A DNA stretch of 64,000 nt, taken from NCBI GenBank assembly GCA_028583415.1, contig CM053270.1, positions 49,492,663-49,556,662 on the forward strand. The letters run 5' to 3'. The notes under the pieces are model-generated. The model saw only the letters and a list, made by a program, of their open reading frames with translations, was not told the DNA's origin and made no database searches. The translations under genes were made by a program, and so were the position numbers. The stretch is from Protea cynaroides (Eukaryota; Streptophyta; Magnoliopsida; Proteales; Proteaceae). This document shows positions 13,145-23,186 of the stretch, in pieces. Position 1 is the first letter of the stretch. Each line of letters opens with the position of its first letter.

Positions 13145-14551
13145 GGTATCCAACCCCACCTGCGACCCTACACCCTGTGGTCGCAGAAACTGCTACCCTA
13201 GGTGCTACCCTACCTGCGACCCTATAGGTTCCGTTAGTTTAAACATGTTGGAACTAATTCTAATTAAAATCTATCAACTTGTTAGGTCTTTCCAGTGGTT
13301 TAAAAGTAATTCATAAAGCTTGAACGAGGATCTATGCTCAATCAAAGGTGGGGGAACAAGACCTAAACTAGTTAGCTAATAATAAACTGTTTTCGTTTAT
13401 TGAGTCCAATACTATGAATGATTTTATGCTTGTATGATTGTAATGTGCATATCACATGTCATCTATTATTCCTGTTATTACTGTTCATGCATATTCAATT
13501 TCGTTTATTATAACATGATGATGATGATGCTAGGAATAGGCATGTGAATGTATGTGTGTGGTTAGTGTACTTGATGCGAATGGAGCATCAGGGGGAGGAC
13601 GTGACACTGTGGTTCATCCTAGTCACCAGACTCTAGCTCTATCTCTACTCAAGTCTTGTCCACTAACATCGTCGTATCGCCATTACCTTAGCAGAACTAT
13701 TATGTCGTAGGGCATCAGGGGAGGTAGTCTTGGACCATATAGTCTCTGACTCTGCCGGGGGGCCTTAGCTCTATCTCTATGGATGTATTGAGGGATGCTG
13801 GGGTGAGGCCTTGGATACACTATTTGACATTAGGATTGGTTAGTTGTGAGCCCAGTTGGCAAGCCCTCGCCAATAGGGGCTTACGTATTGGTATGGGTAG
13901 AGCATCAGGGGAAGTGTGATGCGGTGTAGTCCTAAGCACTTTAGCTCTATCTCTATTACATGGTGGGTGCATGTGGGGGCGGCAATGGTGTTTGATCCAT
14001 TGGGCGGTTCTACACATTCGTATATAGAGGTGCGACGGCAACCAATCCTTTCTATTGCACATTGCAAACTTATAAATCAGACCAAAGATATGAATTGAAT
14101 GCATGCATATGGTTGTTGCATTGTTTTGTTTGCTTACTGAGCCGTGATGTGTGACAGTGGAAGATTATATGAATGCTCCAACATACGGGCATGCGGCAGC
14201 AATGGAGGCAGTAGTGATGATGGAGTCGCACGATTCATCATGCGAGTGCAACTCTTGTGTTTTTTATTAGAATTTGTTTAAGTTATACAAACAATGTAAT
14301 TGATTTAACTATTTTAATTTATGTCTTAGTCCTTTTGGGAGATAATTGGATAATTTATTTACTTTAGCACAGCTAGAGTCTCAGTTCATTTAATATTAAA
14401 GACTTCCACTATCGTGTATTTATTCTGATTTTTTTTATGGATACATATGGTTTAAGCAAATGGACACAGCCTATTCGAGATCCTGATTGAACCGTTGATT
14501 TATTGGCGGTTCATCACACCATTCTGAATAGTACGGAATTGGGGTGTGACA
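13145..14551 (+). mobile_element. 5' LTR of gypsy element B, left-truncated (type 1)
   Basis: Similarity to LTR 34218-36549 begins abruptly at about 13145 ('GGTATCC-ACCCCACCT', matching about 35096) and continues to GGGGTGTGACA at 14551. The first roughly 880 bp, including the TATA box and first motif cluster, are missing. A primer-binding site follows directly. Confidence 0.85.
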
Positions 14552-14554
14552 ACT

Positions 14555-14567
14555 TGGTATCAGAGCC
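14555..14567 (+). other. Primer-binding site, element B
   Basis: TGGTATCAGAGCC, complementary to the 3' end of initiator tRNA-Met, lies 3 nt after the LTR end. Confidence 0.9.
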
Positions 14568-14837
14568 CTCTGGCCCTGTCTATTAAACAAGAATACTTCC
14601 ACAAAAATTTGTGAACTGAGTTAGGACAAAAATTAAAAGTTGTAATAAGAACACACTATAAGCACCTGTGTTGTATGAGGCAAAATTAAGAAAAAGAATA
14701 ATGCACTATTAAAAGGAGAAACAAGTTTCATATACATCAAATAAAAAGCAACCTTTATACATATCCAAATCAGAGTACAGTCCATAATCTGAACAGTTAA
14801 TTTGTAGTACAAAGAAAAACAAAAAGAAAAATGTACA

Positions 14838-16144
14838 TCATGGAGCTGGAGTTGCTGGAGGAGGAGGTGCCTCACGATCCCAGTCATAGTCCTCAGCATA
14901 CACTCTAGTCAACCAGGCTACCTGAGTCTAGGTCGTCTGGAGACTGGCTGTCAACTCGGCCATCCGTTGATCGAACGTACGCTGAGCATCTAGAAGCTCA
15001 CCTACTCTCCCATCAGTCGCACGTTGAGCATTTAGAAGCTCTCCTACTCTCCTATCAGTCACGTGTTGAGCCTCTCTAATCTCACGCAGTAGTCTCATTA
15101 TATCATCAGAGGGTGGGCGTGAAGGACCAGCAGTGTGGGAAGGAGCCCGAGATGTACCAGCTCCAGTAGAATGTAAAGGTGATGGAGGAGGTATGGCGTC
15201 TACATCCATGAACATACAATCCTCATCCTCAGCATCACCTCCATGGGCCCTACTCCTACTGCTGCTGCTGCCGCCTCAGCATCTGCTATCTCTACTCGAG
15301 TACGAGGACGCACCAGAGCGTTCCTCTCATCATCACTGACCTGAGCATCCCGTATATTCATCCTACAGATGGCCTCCCAGTCAAGGTCCGATGAGAAGGT
15401 CTTCTCCTGAATCCTCTCATCCAGTAAATCAACGTGTAGTGTGAGCAGTGTAGTGATCAGACGTCCGTAGGGCAGGTTGCCTAACTGACCAGGCAGCGTA
15501 GCGCGGATCATCGTCCGGATGATAATATAAGGAAGGCAGACAGGCTGCCTGGTGCAGATGCAGTAGAGGACATACTGAGTCAACTGAGAAATCCTATCAT
15601 AGTGTCCACTCTGGGGAATTAGGTTGTGCTGGATAATCTTGCTGTACACCCGAGGCTCTGGCCGTAGGTTGATCGCTTTCATCTCCCAGCAATCACCACT
15701 AAGGAGCTGACTATCAATCTCAGCACGCATCGTCAAGGATAGGAACTGGGGTTCCTTGGGAGCACAGTACACCAAAGGGCCGTCATTTAATATGCCCAAA
15801 AGAACAGCCAACTGCTGGCAGTTAAATGAAACCTCCACCCCTTTTACGTAGCTAGTGATCCTGAGCTCCCTACCCCTCTCTGTATCATTGCACTCCCCCA
15901 CTACCTGGAGATTGCAATGGAACTGCTTCACCAAATAAGGATGAGTACAAGCCTCATAGGTGATCTCAAGAAGCCAGCCCATGTCATCAAAAGCACCCCC
16001 CACGATAAACAAGGCTAGACTAGCCAAGTTTACACAATGACCCCCTTCTACTTTCTTACGCTTATAGCGAGCATACCGAGCTTCTGCCTCGTTGGAGCAG
16101 AAACGAACTGGGTCATGAGCCCTAGGAACCTTGGTATGAGTCAT
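14838..16144 (-). pseudogene. Antisense ORF of element B (plant transposon-associated domain protein)
   Basis: This gene lies between primer-binding site and gag on the opposite strand, and resembles the antisense ORFs of C and E. The ATG is at 16144. The N-terminus has a basic stretch (YKRKK), then a globular domain with 'GWLLEITYE', 'ELRITSYVKGVEVSF', 'IIQHNLIPQSGHYDRISQL' and 'NLPYGRLITTLLT'. That pattern resembles the family annotated as putative plant transposon protein (Transpos_ass); I am not certain of the match. An acidic, Pro-rich linker follows, then a coiled-coil-like tail of 14-residue repeats ('RVGELLDAQRTFDQ'). There is one frameshift near 15215-15250. The codon at about 14928 is TAG where a glutamine is expected. 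Molecular function is unknown. Confidence 0.75.
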
Positions 16145-16149
16145 ACTAT

Positions 16150-16591
16150 CTGCCAAGACACAGAAAAACAACAAGATATTAGATAAGGTGAAAAACTTAA
16201 AATTTCGGCATTACAACGGCATGATTTGGCCAAAAGCCTCACTTTTCACCCAAACAACTGGCAAGAGGACTTACATAGGTTCCAAACCATCCTGCAAAGC
16301 TCATATAGTTGGAAATTTAATCTAAAAAGATCGAATTTGAAGAAATTTCAACAATTTGGAAAAATCTCAAAAATTAGGTCAAAAATGGAAATTTTCAAGT
16401 TTCTCGATAACCAACCGATGAAACTCAAATATTTTTGAGGGCTTTCATCCATTAGGTGACCAATAGCAAAAGCCCCCAATAAAAATTAAATTTTTATGAT
16501 TGGAAAAAAATTTTAATTTGAAGAAAACAATGTAAATGGATAAAAACCTAGTTTTGAAAGCTTAAAAAATGAGAAACAGTAGAGAGCATAC
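16150..16591 (-). other. Putative 5'-UTR intron of antisense gene B (442 bp)
   Basis: On the minus strand the donor is CTTCAG|GTATGC (exon ends at 16592) and the acceptor is TTGGCAG|ATAGT, 5 nt before the ATG. The corresponding introns in C (437 bp) and E (442 bp) have donor and acceptor in the same places. Confidence 0.65.
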
Positions 16592-16745
16592 CTGAAGGGA
16601 AGGAATGGAAGTCACGAATGGAAGAAACGGTCACCAAAAACTAGGGGTCGATACTGTAGCAACTCAGGGGAAGCGAGTTGAGTTGGAAGAAAAGAGAAAG
16701 AATAGGAAATGAATCCAAAATCAGGTTTAAAAACCTAATTTTGGA

Positions 16746-16970
16746 TCGTAGGGTCGCAAAATTTGACAAAATGTGCGACCCTACGACCGACCCTACCATC
16801 GACCCTAGGCTCTCGGTGATCTGACAGAAACCATGGGTCGGACCTAAGGTCGGACATATATCGACCCTACGATCGATACTAGGCTCTCGGTGAGCTGACA
16901 GGGTTTCTGGGTCGCATACCCTAGGGTCGCATAAGGAGCGACCCTACCATCGACCCTACGATGGAAAATA
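16746..16970. promoter_or_regulatory. GGGTCG motif array upstream of antisense gene B
   Basis: About ten copies of GGGTCG(A/C) or its complement within 225 bp, between the antisense gene and gag. The array lies about 155-380 bp upstream of the antisense splice donor. A TTTAAAAA-like AT box is adjacent (about 16727). The same words occur in the type-1 LTRs. Confidence 0.7.
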
Positions 16971-17105
16971 CAGTATTTTGTCAGAATGACTTGAAAAATT
17001 GGAAATTTATATTGATTAGTTGGATTTTGACTTGGGAACAACTTATATTGATTGCCTCACATGTTCTATGATTGTTTTCAGACACTACTACCACCAGAAC
17101 AGGAA

Positions 17106-18159
17106 ATGGCTGGGCGAAGAGTGACCAGACGAGTCCTAACCTAATTCCACCACCACCACCTGTGGAGGAAGACAGCCATGTAAATCATGAAGCACAAGAG
17201 AATCTGAATATGGCACCGCCAGTAGCTAATGGTCAGGCAAATCCTAAAAACTTTCCAGCCCTACCTACGGATTTGGCTACAACCATAATGAACATAACAC
17301 AATAGCTGCAGCAAATACAGCAGGTGGAAGCCAATATGTAAGCTGCTATAGGAATGGCTTTTCCAGATGCACATACGACAACTATGCCAGCAGGACGAGC
17401 TAGCACAGTACCAAGGGGAAGCAATACGGTACCCCACGCACCTCAAACACCAATTATGCAGGCTCCAGTACAGAATCCTGAGGTAGCTCAAGGCAATTAC
17501 CAGTACCAACCACATATGTATGGGGCCTATGCTCAATATCAGTTGGACCACTCCTGACTGATCGAGCATTTTCTGAAGATGAAGCCTAAAGAATATAATG
17601 GTAAACCAACTGATCCTTTGTGGCCAGCACATTGGATCGATGAAATAGAGAGGAATTTTATGATGATGGTAGTGAATGAGGAGGAGAAAGTACTGTGTGC
17701 AACCTTCATGCTGAAAGGCGATGCATACCACTGGTGGAAGTCCACATGGACTTATCTGTTAACCAAGCATGCCCAATTGACCTGGGCTATCTATAAAGAG
17801 GCATTCTTTGAGAAGTACTTCCCCAAAAGTTTCAGAGATTCTATGGAGAGAGAGTTCCTGAGTTTATATCAGGGGCAAAGGACCGTGGATGCATACCAAC
17901 AGCATTATGAAGAGCTGTTTTTCATTGCACCCGCCAACATGCAAGAGAAAAATACTAAGACCCGAAGGTTCGTCATGGGACTTAGGGGAAGCATTCGCGA
18001 GCATGTTCTGGGATTGAAAAAGAAAGTGTACAACGAAGCAGTACAGATTGCTCGAGTAATAGAGTCGAGCCAGAAAGAGAGCTACTTTGTTCAAAATAGG
18101 GGTATTAAAAGGCCAAACGAAAATTCATACAACGGAGGGAATACAAGGACATTCAAACC
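17106..18159 (+). pseudogene. gag: gag of element B, N-terminal part
   Basis: Capsid precursor. It starts MAGRRVT, like the gag of element E. A Pro/Gln-rich N-terminal region precedes the retrotransposon gag domain (from about 17579: 'LWPAHWIDEIERNF', 'AYHWWKSTWTYL', 'FEKYFPKSFRDSMEREFLSL', 'GLRGSIREHVLG'). There is one frameshift near 17140, an in-frame TAG at 17303 and a TGA at about 17557. A possible splice acceptor (TTTTCAG at 17075-17081) lies 25 nt before the ATG. The reading frame is cut at 18159 by insertion of element C. The zinc knuckle follows at 30447. Confidence 0.85.
18155..18159. repeat. Left target-site duplication of element C (AAACC)
   Basis: AAACC precedes the C LTR and AAATC follows it at 30447-30451, one mismatch. 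Excising C restores a continuous gag frame in B. Confidence 0.7.
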
Positions 18160-20695
18160 TGTAAGACCCGCACTCCATAAACCCGGTCTAAACCTTGATT
18201 TCATGTCATAGCAGGTCTTTCGATCATCACCGGGCCAGACGGGATGAGCGGATGACAATCAGGTATGAAATCAGACCAAAAACGGACAACTAAGTATGAT
18301 TTTATGTTGACCGGTTGATGGTATAGGGCTACATACCGGTCGACCGGTCAACTCTGCACAGTTGCCTACGGAGATCCAGAATTGGATCTCTGCGGGTCCC
18401 ACAACCCTAATACCTGGACCTTCCTAATCCTAATAGGGTTACTAAACCCTAATCCTAGCCTATATAAACACCTCTAAACCTTCTCAAATCCTTTCCATTA
18501 TTCCTCACAAACCCTAGAAAGGAGAAGGAGGTTGGAGAAGGAGAAGAAGGTAGGAAGAAGAAGGAAATGCCGCCCTTGCCGTTCGACAACGCTCACCATA
18601 TGCCAGTCAATGGTAAGTGTTTGAATCATTCTTCTTACTCTATGACTCTAGGATAGTTGTATGGCTGGATCAATACCATGCAAAGCAGGTATTTATCTAA
18701 AACCCTAATTGGACATTAAACCCTAATTTGCCGTCAAACCCTAGATTCGAGTTCTAGGGTTTGACGCCAGTCAACGGTAAGTGTTTGAATCATTCTTCTT
18801 ACTCTATGACTCTAGGATAGTTGTATGGCTGGATCAATACCATGCAAAGCAGGTATTGATCTAAAACCCTAATTGGACATTAAACCCTAATTTTCTGTCA
18901 AACCCTAGATTGGAGTTCTAGGGTGATTATCATCAAAACTAGATTTGAATAAGTTGGAGAGAACTCTAACTCAAAGCTCAGACTTAGAATGGATAGGAGA
19001 AACCCTGGAAACCATGGAGAATGATCGATGACAGTCGAAAAAACCCAAAGTATGGTCTTCCGGAGACATACCGGTAAACTATACCGGTTGCACCCTGTGC
19101 GACCGGTATGTTGACACCGGTACCTTCCGGGGGGCTGGTCTGTGGGGACCGACTGGCCATACCGGTCGCCAGTTTTCCCCACAGAGCTGCGACCGGTACA
19201 TGCAACCGGTCAGCTCTGTGAGTGTAACTTTGTAACATCGTTGGTTTCTGACCAACGTAAACCCTAAGAAACTATTCTAATTGAACCCTAATATTATGTA
19301 GGACTTTGTGATAGCACGTTTGGATCTTGCGACGTGGAGCAAGCTATCAAACGAACATCAGGTAAGGGGATCTGACCTAAACCCTAATAATTAATGGACA
19401 GTAAATCTTTGTTAATGACTCTGAATATATGATGTGATGTTTGTGCATATTCACATGCCATCTTTATTTTTAGTTATTATTATTGTTCATACATATTCCA
19501 TATGATAGGATGTGATTGTTAGACATGTGGTTGTTTTCGTTGGAATGTGGAGTGGGAAGGGCATGGGGCTTGGGATCATTCCTCACTCTGGCACCTTTTT
19601 TAGTATTCTATTTTAACATGCTTGGTACAGGTGGGGTATCAGGGGAAGGTCGTGGCACGGTGGTCTCCGATGTTGATGTTGACCTGGCCCTGATGATGTG
19701 ACACTGTGGTCTTCGATGTTGACATTGGCCTGGCCACGATGCTTTAGCTCTATCTCTATGCCGTAGGGAGTTATGTTGGGATAGGGTCTACCTACGTATT
19801 GTTCTATCCTAGTATGCTAGTTGCGGATAGGGTATCAGGGGGAGGTGAGGTATTGTGGTCTCCAGCCCGGCCTGCACGCTCTAGCTCTATCTCTATGCCG
19901 TAGACGACTGTATTGGGATAGAGCCTACATTGATGACATATAGGATTGATTAGTTGCGAGCCCAGTTTGCATGCCCTGGCCAGTAGGGGCCTAGGTACTG
20001 GTATGGGTGGAGTATCAGGGGAGGTGCAGGTATACCTTAGCTCTATCTCTATCCCATGATGGGTGCATGTGGGTCGGTGGTAGTGTGATCTACTGTGCGG
20101 TGCCACACACTCGTGTATAGAGGTGCGGGGGCCACCAAACCTTTCTATAGCACATTGCAAACTTAAACCAGACCACAGCATAAAATGATTGTTACTCATG
20201 CATAATATTGTGAAACTGTCTGATTGTCTTACTGAGCTAAGTTGTGAGGTCACCCTTTGTATATACATTGTTTTTAGATGTTGATGCAGGTTACATGGTG
20301 GACGACTACGTAAACGCTCCGGCTATGGTGGCGTTGCTGCTTTGGATGTACAGGCAGGAGAGGACGAGCATGACACTTCATGCGAGTGTTCTTTCTACGT
20401 ATACCTTTGATTGACTTTTATTTATTTTTAGTTATTTTCAGTTGGATTAAGTGGATGTAAGGATATTATATTTTATGTTTGGAAATTTAGATAATTGATT
20501 ATGTTATTTAAATTTATCAATAGATACTCAGTTCATTTATTTAAAGACTTTCGCTGTATTATTTATATTCTGATTGTGGTTATGTGCAATGGTTTGTATG
20601 AGTGGACACGGTCTTATCGAGATCCTGGTGTGAACCGTTGGTTCAGTGATGGTTCACTCATACCATTCTGGTTGGTTCAGAATTGGGGTGTCACA
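18160..20695 (+). mobile_element. 5' LTR of element C (type 2)
   Basis: TGTAAGACCC...GTGTCACA, 2536 bp. It is longer than the 3' copy (2357 bp), mainly because of an internal tandem duplication. The TATA box is TATATAAA at 18461-18468. ACCGGTCG motif clusters lie at 18309-18351 (upstream of TATA) and 19066-19216 (downstream). Confidence 0.93.
18603..18930 (+). repeat. 164-bp tandem duplication unique to the C 5' LTR
   Basis: 'CCAGTCAA(T/C)GGTAAGTGTTTG' recurs with a 164-bp period (about 18603 and 18767) and each copy ends in 'GTTCTAGGGT'. The 3' LTR has one copy (about 28522-28680). Confidence 0.85.
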
Positions 20696-20698
20696 ACT

Positions 20699-20711
20699 TG
20701 GTATCAAAGCC
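20699..20711 (+). other. Primer-binding site, element C
   Basis: TGGTATCAAAGCC, an initiator tRNA-Met complement with one substitution, lies 3 nt after the LTR end. Confidence 0.88.
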
Positions 20712-21017
20712 CTCGGGCTCTGTCCAACTAACCATATTGCACTTAACTAAGTCGATGAACTGAGTTAGGAAATTTTAAAAATTTTAATACAAACACACCC
20801 TAAGCATTGTTTGATACTTGATACTGATTAAGAAAGAGCATAATATACTATATTAAATATGGAATTTAATGATACTCATGCACTAGTTAGGAAAACCATA
20901 AAACTTTCATTAAACAGAAAGAGAGTATCAAATGTAATAGTACTACAGGGTACAGTCCACAAATCGAACAGTTACCTTGTTATATAAACCGTCAAGAGAG
21001 AGAAAATAAAAGGACAA

Positions 21018-22281
21018 TCATGGAGTAGGGGGCCTAGGACGAATAGGGTCCGCTATGTCATAATCTCGCTCGTAAGCGACCCTAAGCCAGTATACCTGGT
21101 CCTGTGTGACCCGTAGGCTACGAGCTAGACGTCCCAACTCCTGACCCATCTCTCGCTGAGACTCTAGGATGCCTCTCTAGGTGTCCCTGATCTCCGTGAA
21201 CATGCTCAACACTGGGTCTGAAAGGGGATGAGACGGTCCTGCTATAGGTGTAGGTTGTGGTGCTGCAGGTATAGGCTATGGAGCTGGCACTGGTACATCC
21301 TCCGCCCTATCATCACCATCCCCATCATCACTCTCTGCCTCTGCAGCATATGCCGCATTGGCTGTTGCTGCTGCTACGACTGCTAACCTCTTGAGTGGGC
21401 GAGGGCGAGCCTCCATCTCATCGTCACTAACAGGCAGATTATCCATCTGTACACTAAGGATGGCATCCCAGTCGATGTCGGAGGTCATGGTATCCTCTAC
21501 GGCCACCTCGCCCCTCATGCTCACTCGTAGGCATCGCAGAAGAGTGGTGATGAGACGGCCATATGGGAGGTTACTGGCCTGATTGGCCAGAGTCGCCTGA
21601 TGCATAGTCTGAATGATGAGGTAGGGGAGAGAAATCCGCTCCCTGGTGCAGACACAGTAGGTAATATACTGAGTGAGCTGGGATAACTCACTGTAGTGAC
21701 CGCTCTGGGGCACGATGTTGTGCTGGATAATGCGACTGTATACCCGGGGAGCAGGTCTCAAGCTAGCCACCTTCATAGGAGCCCCAGGGTTGAGTATCTG
21801 CTCCGCTATCTCTCGACATAGATCCTCGCTCAGATAGCCCTTCACTTTTGGAGGGCAGTATACTAAATCTCCATCATTGGGGACCCCCAGCAAGTCAGCC
21901 AACTGATGAGTATCAAAGGAAATATGGACGCCCTTGACAAAGCTGGTGATGCGCAAGTCCCTACCCTGATTGGGATCATTGACATCCCCATGAAGCTCCA
22001 AGTTAGCATAGAAGTGTTTGACCAGATTGGGGCGAGTGGTCTCACTGTAAGTGATGACAGGCACCCACCCAAGCTTGTCGAAAGGCGCTTGCACATCAAA
22101 CCTGTGCAACTGCTCCAAGTTGACACGTCGGCCAGATTTTATATTCTTCCTATCGAACCAGGGAAAGCGGGCTTATGCCGCCTCAGAACGGAACCACCGC
22201 TCATCAAGCTGTGGAATTGGTATGAGGAGCGCGCATGCCTAGGCCATAAGAACGCTTGCCAAGACCTCTTCGGGGAGCCAT
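21018..22281 (-). pseudogene. Antisense ORF of element C (plant transposon-associated domain protein)
   Basis: Type-2 counterpart of the antisense ORFs in B and E. The ATG is at 22281 (MAPRRGLGKR, basic). A frameshift near 22200 is followed by a long intact stretch (22118-21276, 280 codons) with 'LGWVPVITYSE', 'DLRITSFVKGVHISFD', 'IIQHNIVPQSGHYSELSQL' and 'NLPYGRLITTLLR'. By eye it shares roughly half its residues with the B copy. An Ala- and Asp-rich acidic linker follows. The TAG at 21276 and another near 21180 interrupt the C-terminal tail, which ends at 21018. The 14-residue repeats of the B and E proteins are absent. Function is unknown; a DNA-associated regulatory role is only a hypothesis. 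Confidence 0.75.
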
Positions 22282-22286
22282 TTAAA

Positions 22287-22723
22287 CTGCAAAACATAAA
22301 GAAAACAAGAAGAAAATGTTAAGAATTTTTGAAAATTCGACAGCATAACGACAATAAATTGGGAAAAAGCCTCGAACTCACCCAAAACTTGGGGAGGAGG
22401 ACTTACATAACCCCCGCACTCTTCAAGCAAACCAATCATATGCAATTCTAACAAGAAATTTAGGAAATTGGAAAAAATTCAAGAAAATTTCGAAATTTTT
22501 GAAAAACCTAGGTTAAAAACTAGAAAATTTTGATTTTTACTAAAACCACTCGGTGGAAGTCTAAATTGGTTGAGGGCTTTTGCTCTTGGGGGTTTCTAAA
22601 CCATTTCTAAGCTGAAGGAAAGAAGTTCCTACGGTTAGAATCTTCCAATCGAAGAAAAATCAATGATTTTAGGTAAAGATGATATGAAAATTTGGTAAAA
22701 ATTTGATAGGGGGAGAGGCTTAC
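22287..22723 (-). other. Putative 5'-UTR intron of antisense gene C (437 bp)
   Basis: The minus-strand donor is CTCCAG|GTAAGC and the acceptor is TATGTTTTGCAG|TTTAA, directly before ATGGC. Position and length match the B and E copies although much of the intron sequence has diverged. Confidence 0.65.
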
Positions 22724-22887
22724 CTGGAGACGATATGCCGAGTCTGGATCGGAAGAAAACAACTCCTACGATGATCGGTCGGACTATAGCAACTCAGAAG
22801 CCATAGGAGAATCGCCACCGGAGAAAAGAATAAGAGAAAAGTGAGAAAAAATCTCACTTTTCGCGATTTTAAAGGCCTTTCTGGGCA

Positions 22888-23035
22888 TACCGGTCGACAT
22901 ACCGATCGACCGGTACCCCATAGAGGCCGCAACCGCTATGTCTCGGTCAGAATGTAAATTCTGACCGGTCGACTATACCGGTCGCATAACCCTCTACAGA
23001 GCTGCGACCGGTATGTGGCGACCGGTCAGCTATAG
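22888..23035. promoter_or_regulatory. ACCGGTCG motif array upstream of antisense gene C
   Basis: About eight copies of ACCGGTCG(A/C) or its complement (CGACCGGT) in 150 bp, about 165-310 bp upstream of the antisense donor. They match the words in the type-2 LTRs rather than the GGGTCG form of type 1. A TTTTAAAGG box (22867-22875) is adjacent. Confidence 0.7.
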
Positions 23036-23186
23036 AAAGGCCAGAAAATTTATGAAAAATTTTAAAATTTTGCAATTCAAAATTTCTACTTTTCGACTGT
23101 TCGCCTTATATTGTTCAAGACTAACACTACTATTATTGTTCTCATGTGTTATGTCTTGTTCTCATATCCAAACAGAATAGTCTGAG

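Noticed and set aside
13820..14104. Minus-strand frames repeated in each gypsy LTR (also near 35790, 20100, 29900 and 52410)
   Set aside because: Similar frames recur because the LTRs are repeats. They have no conserved start and are broken differently in each copy.
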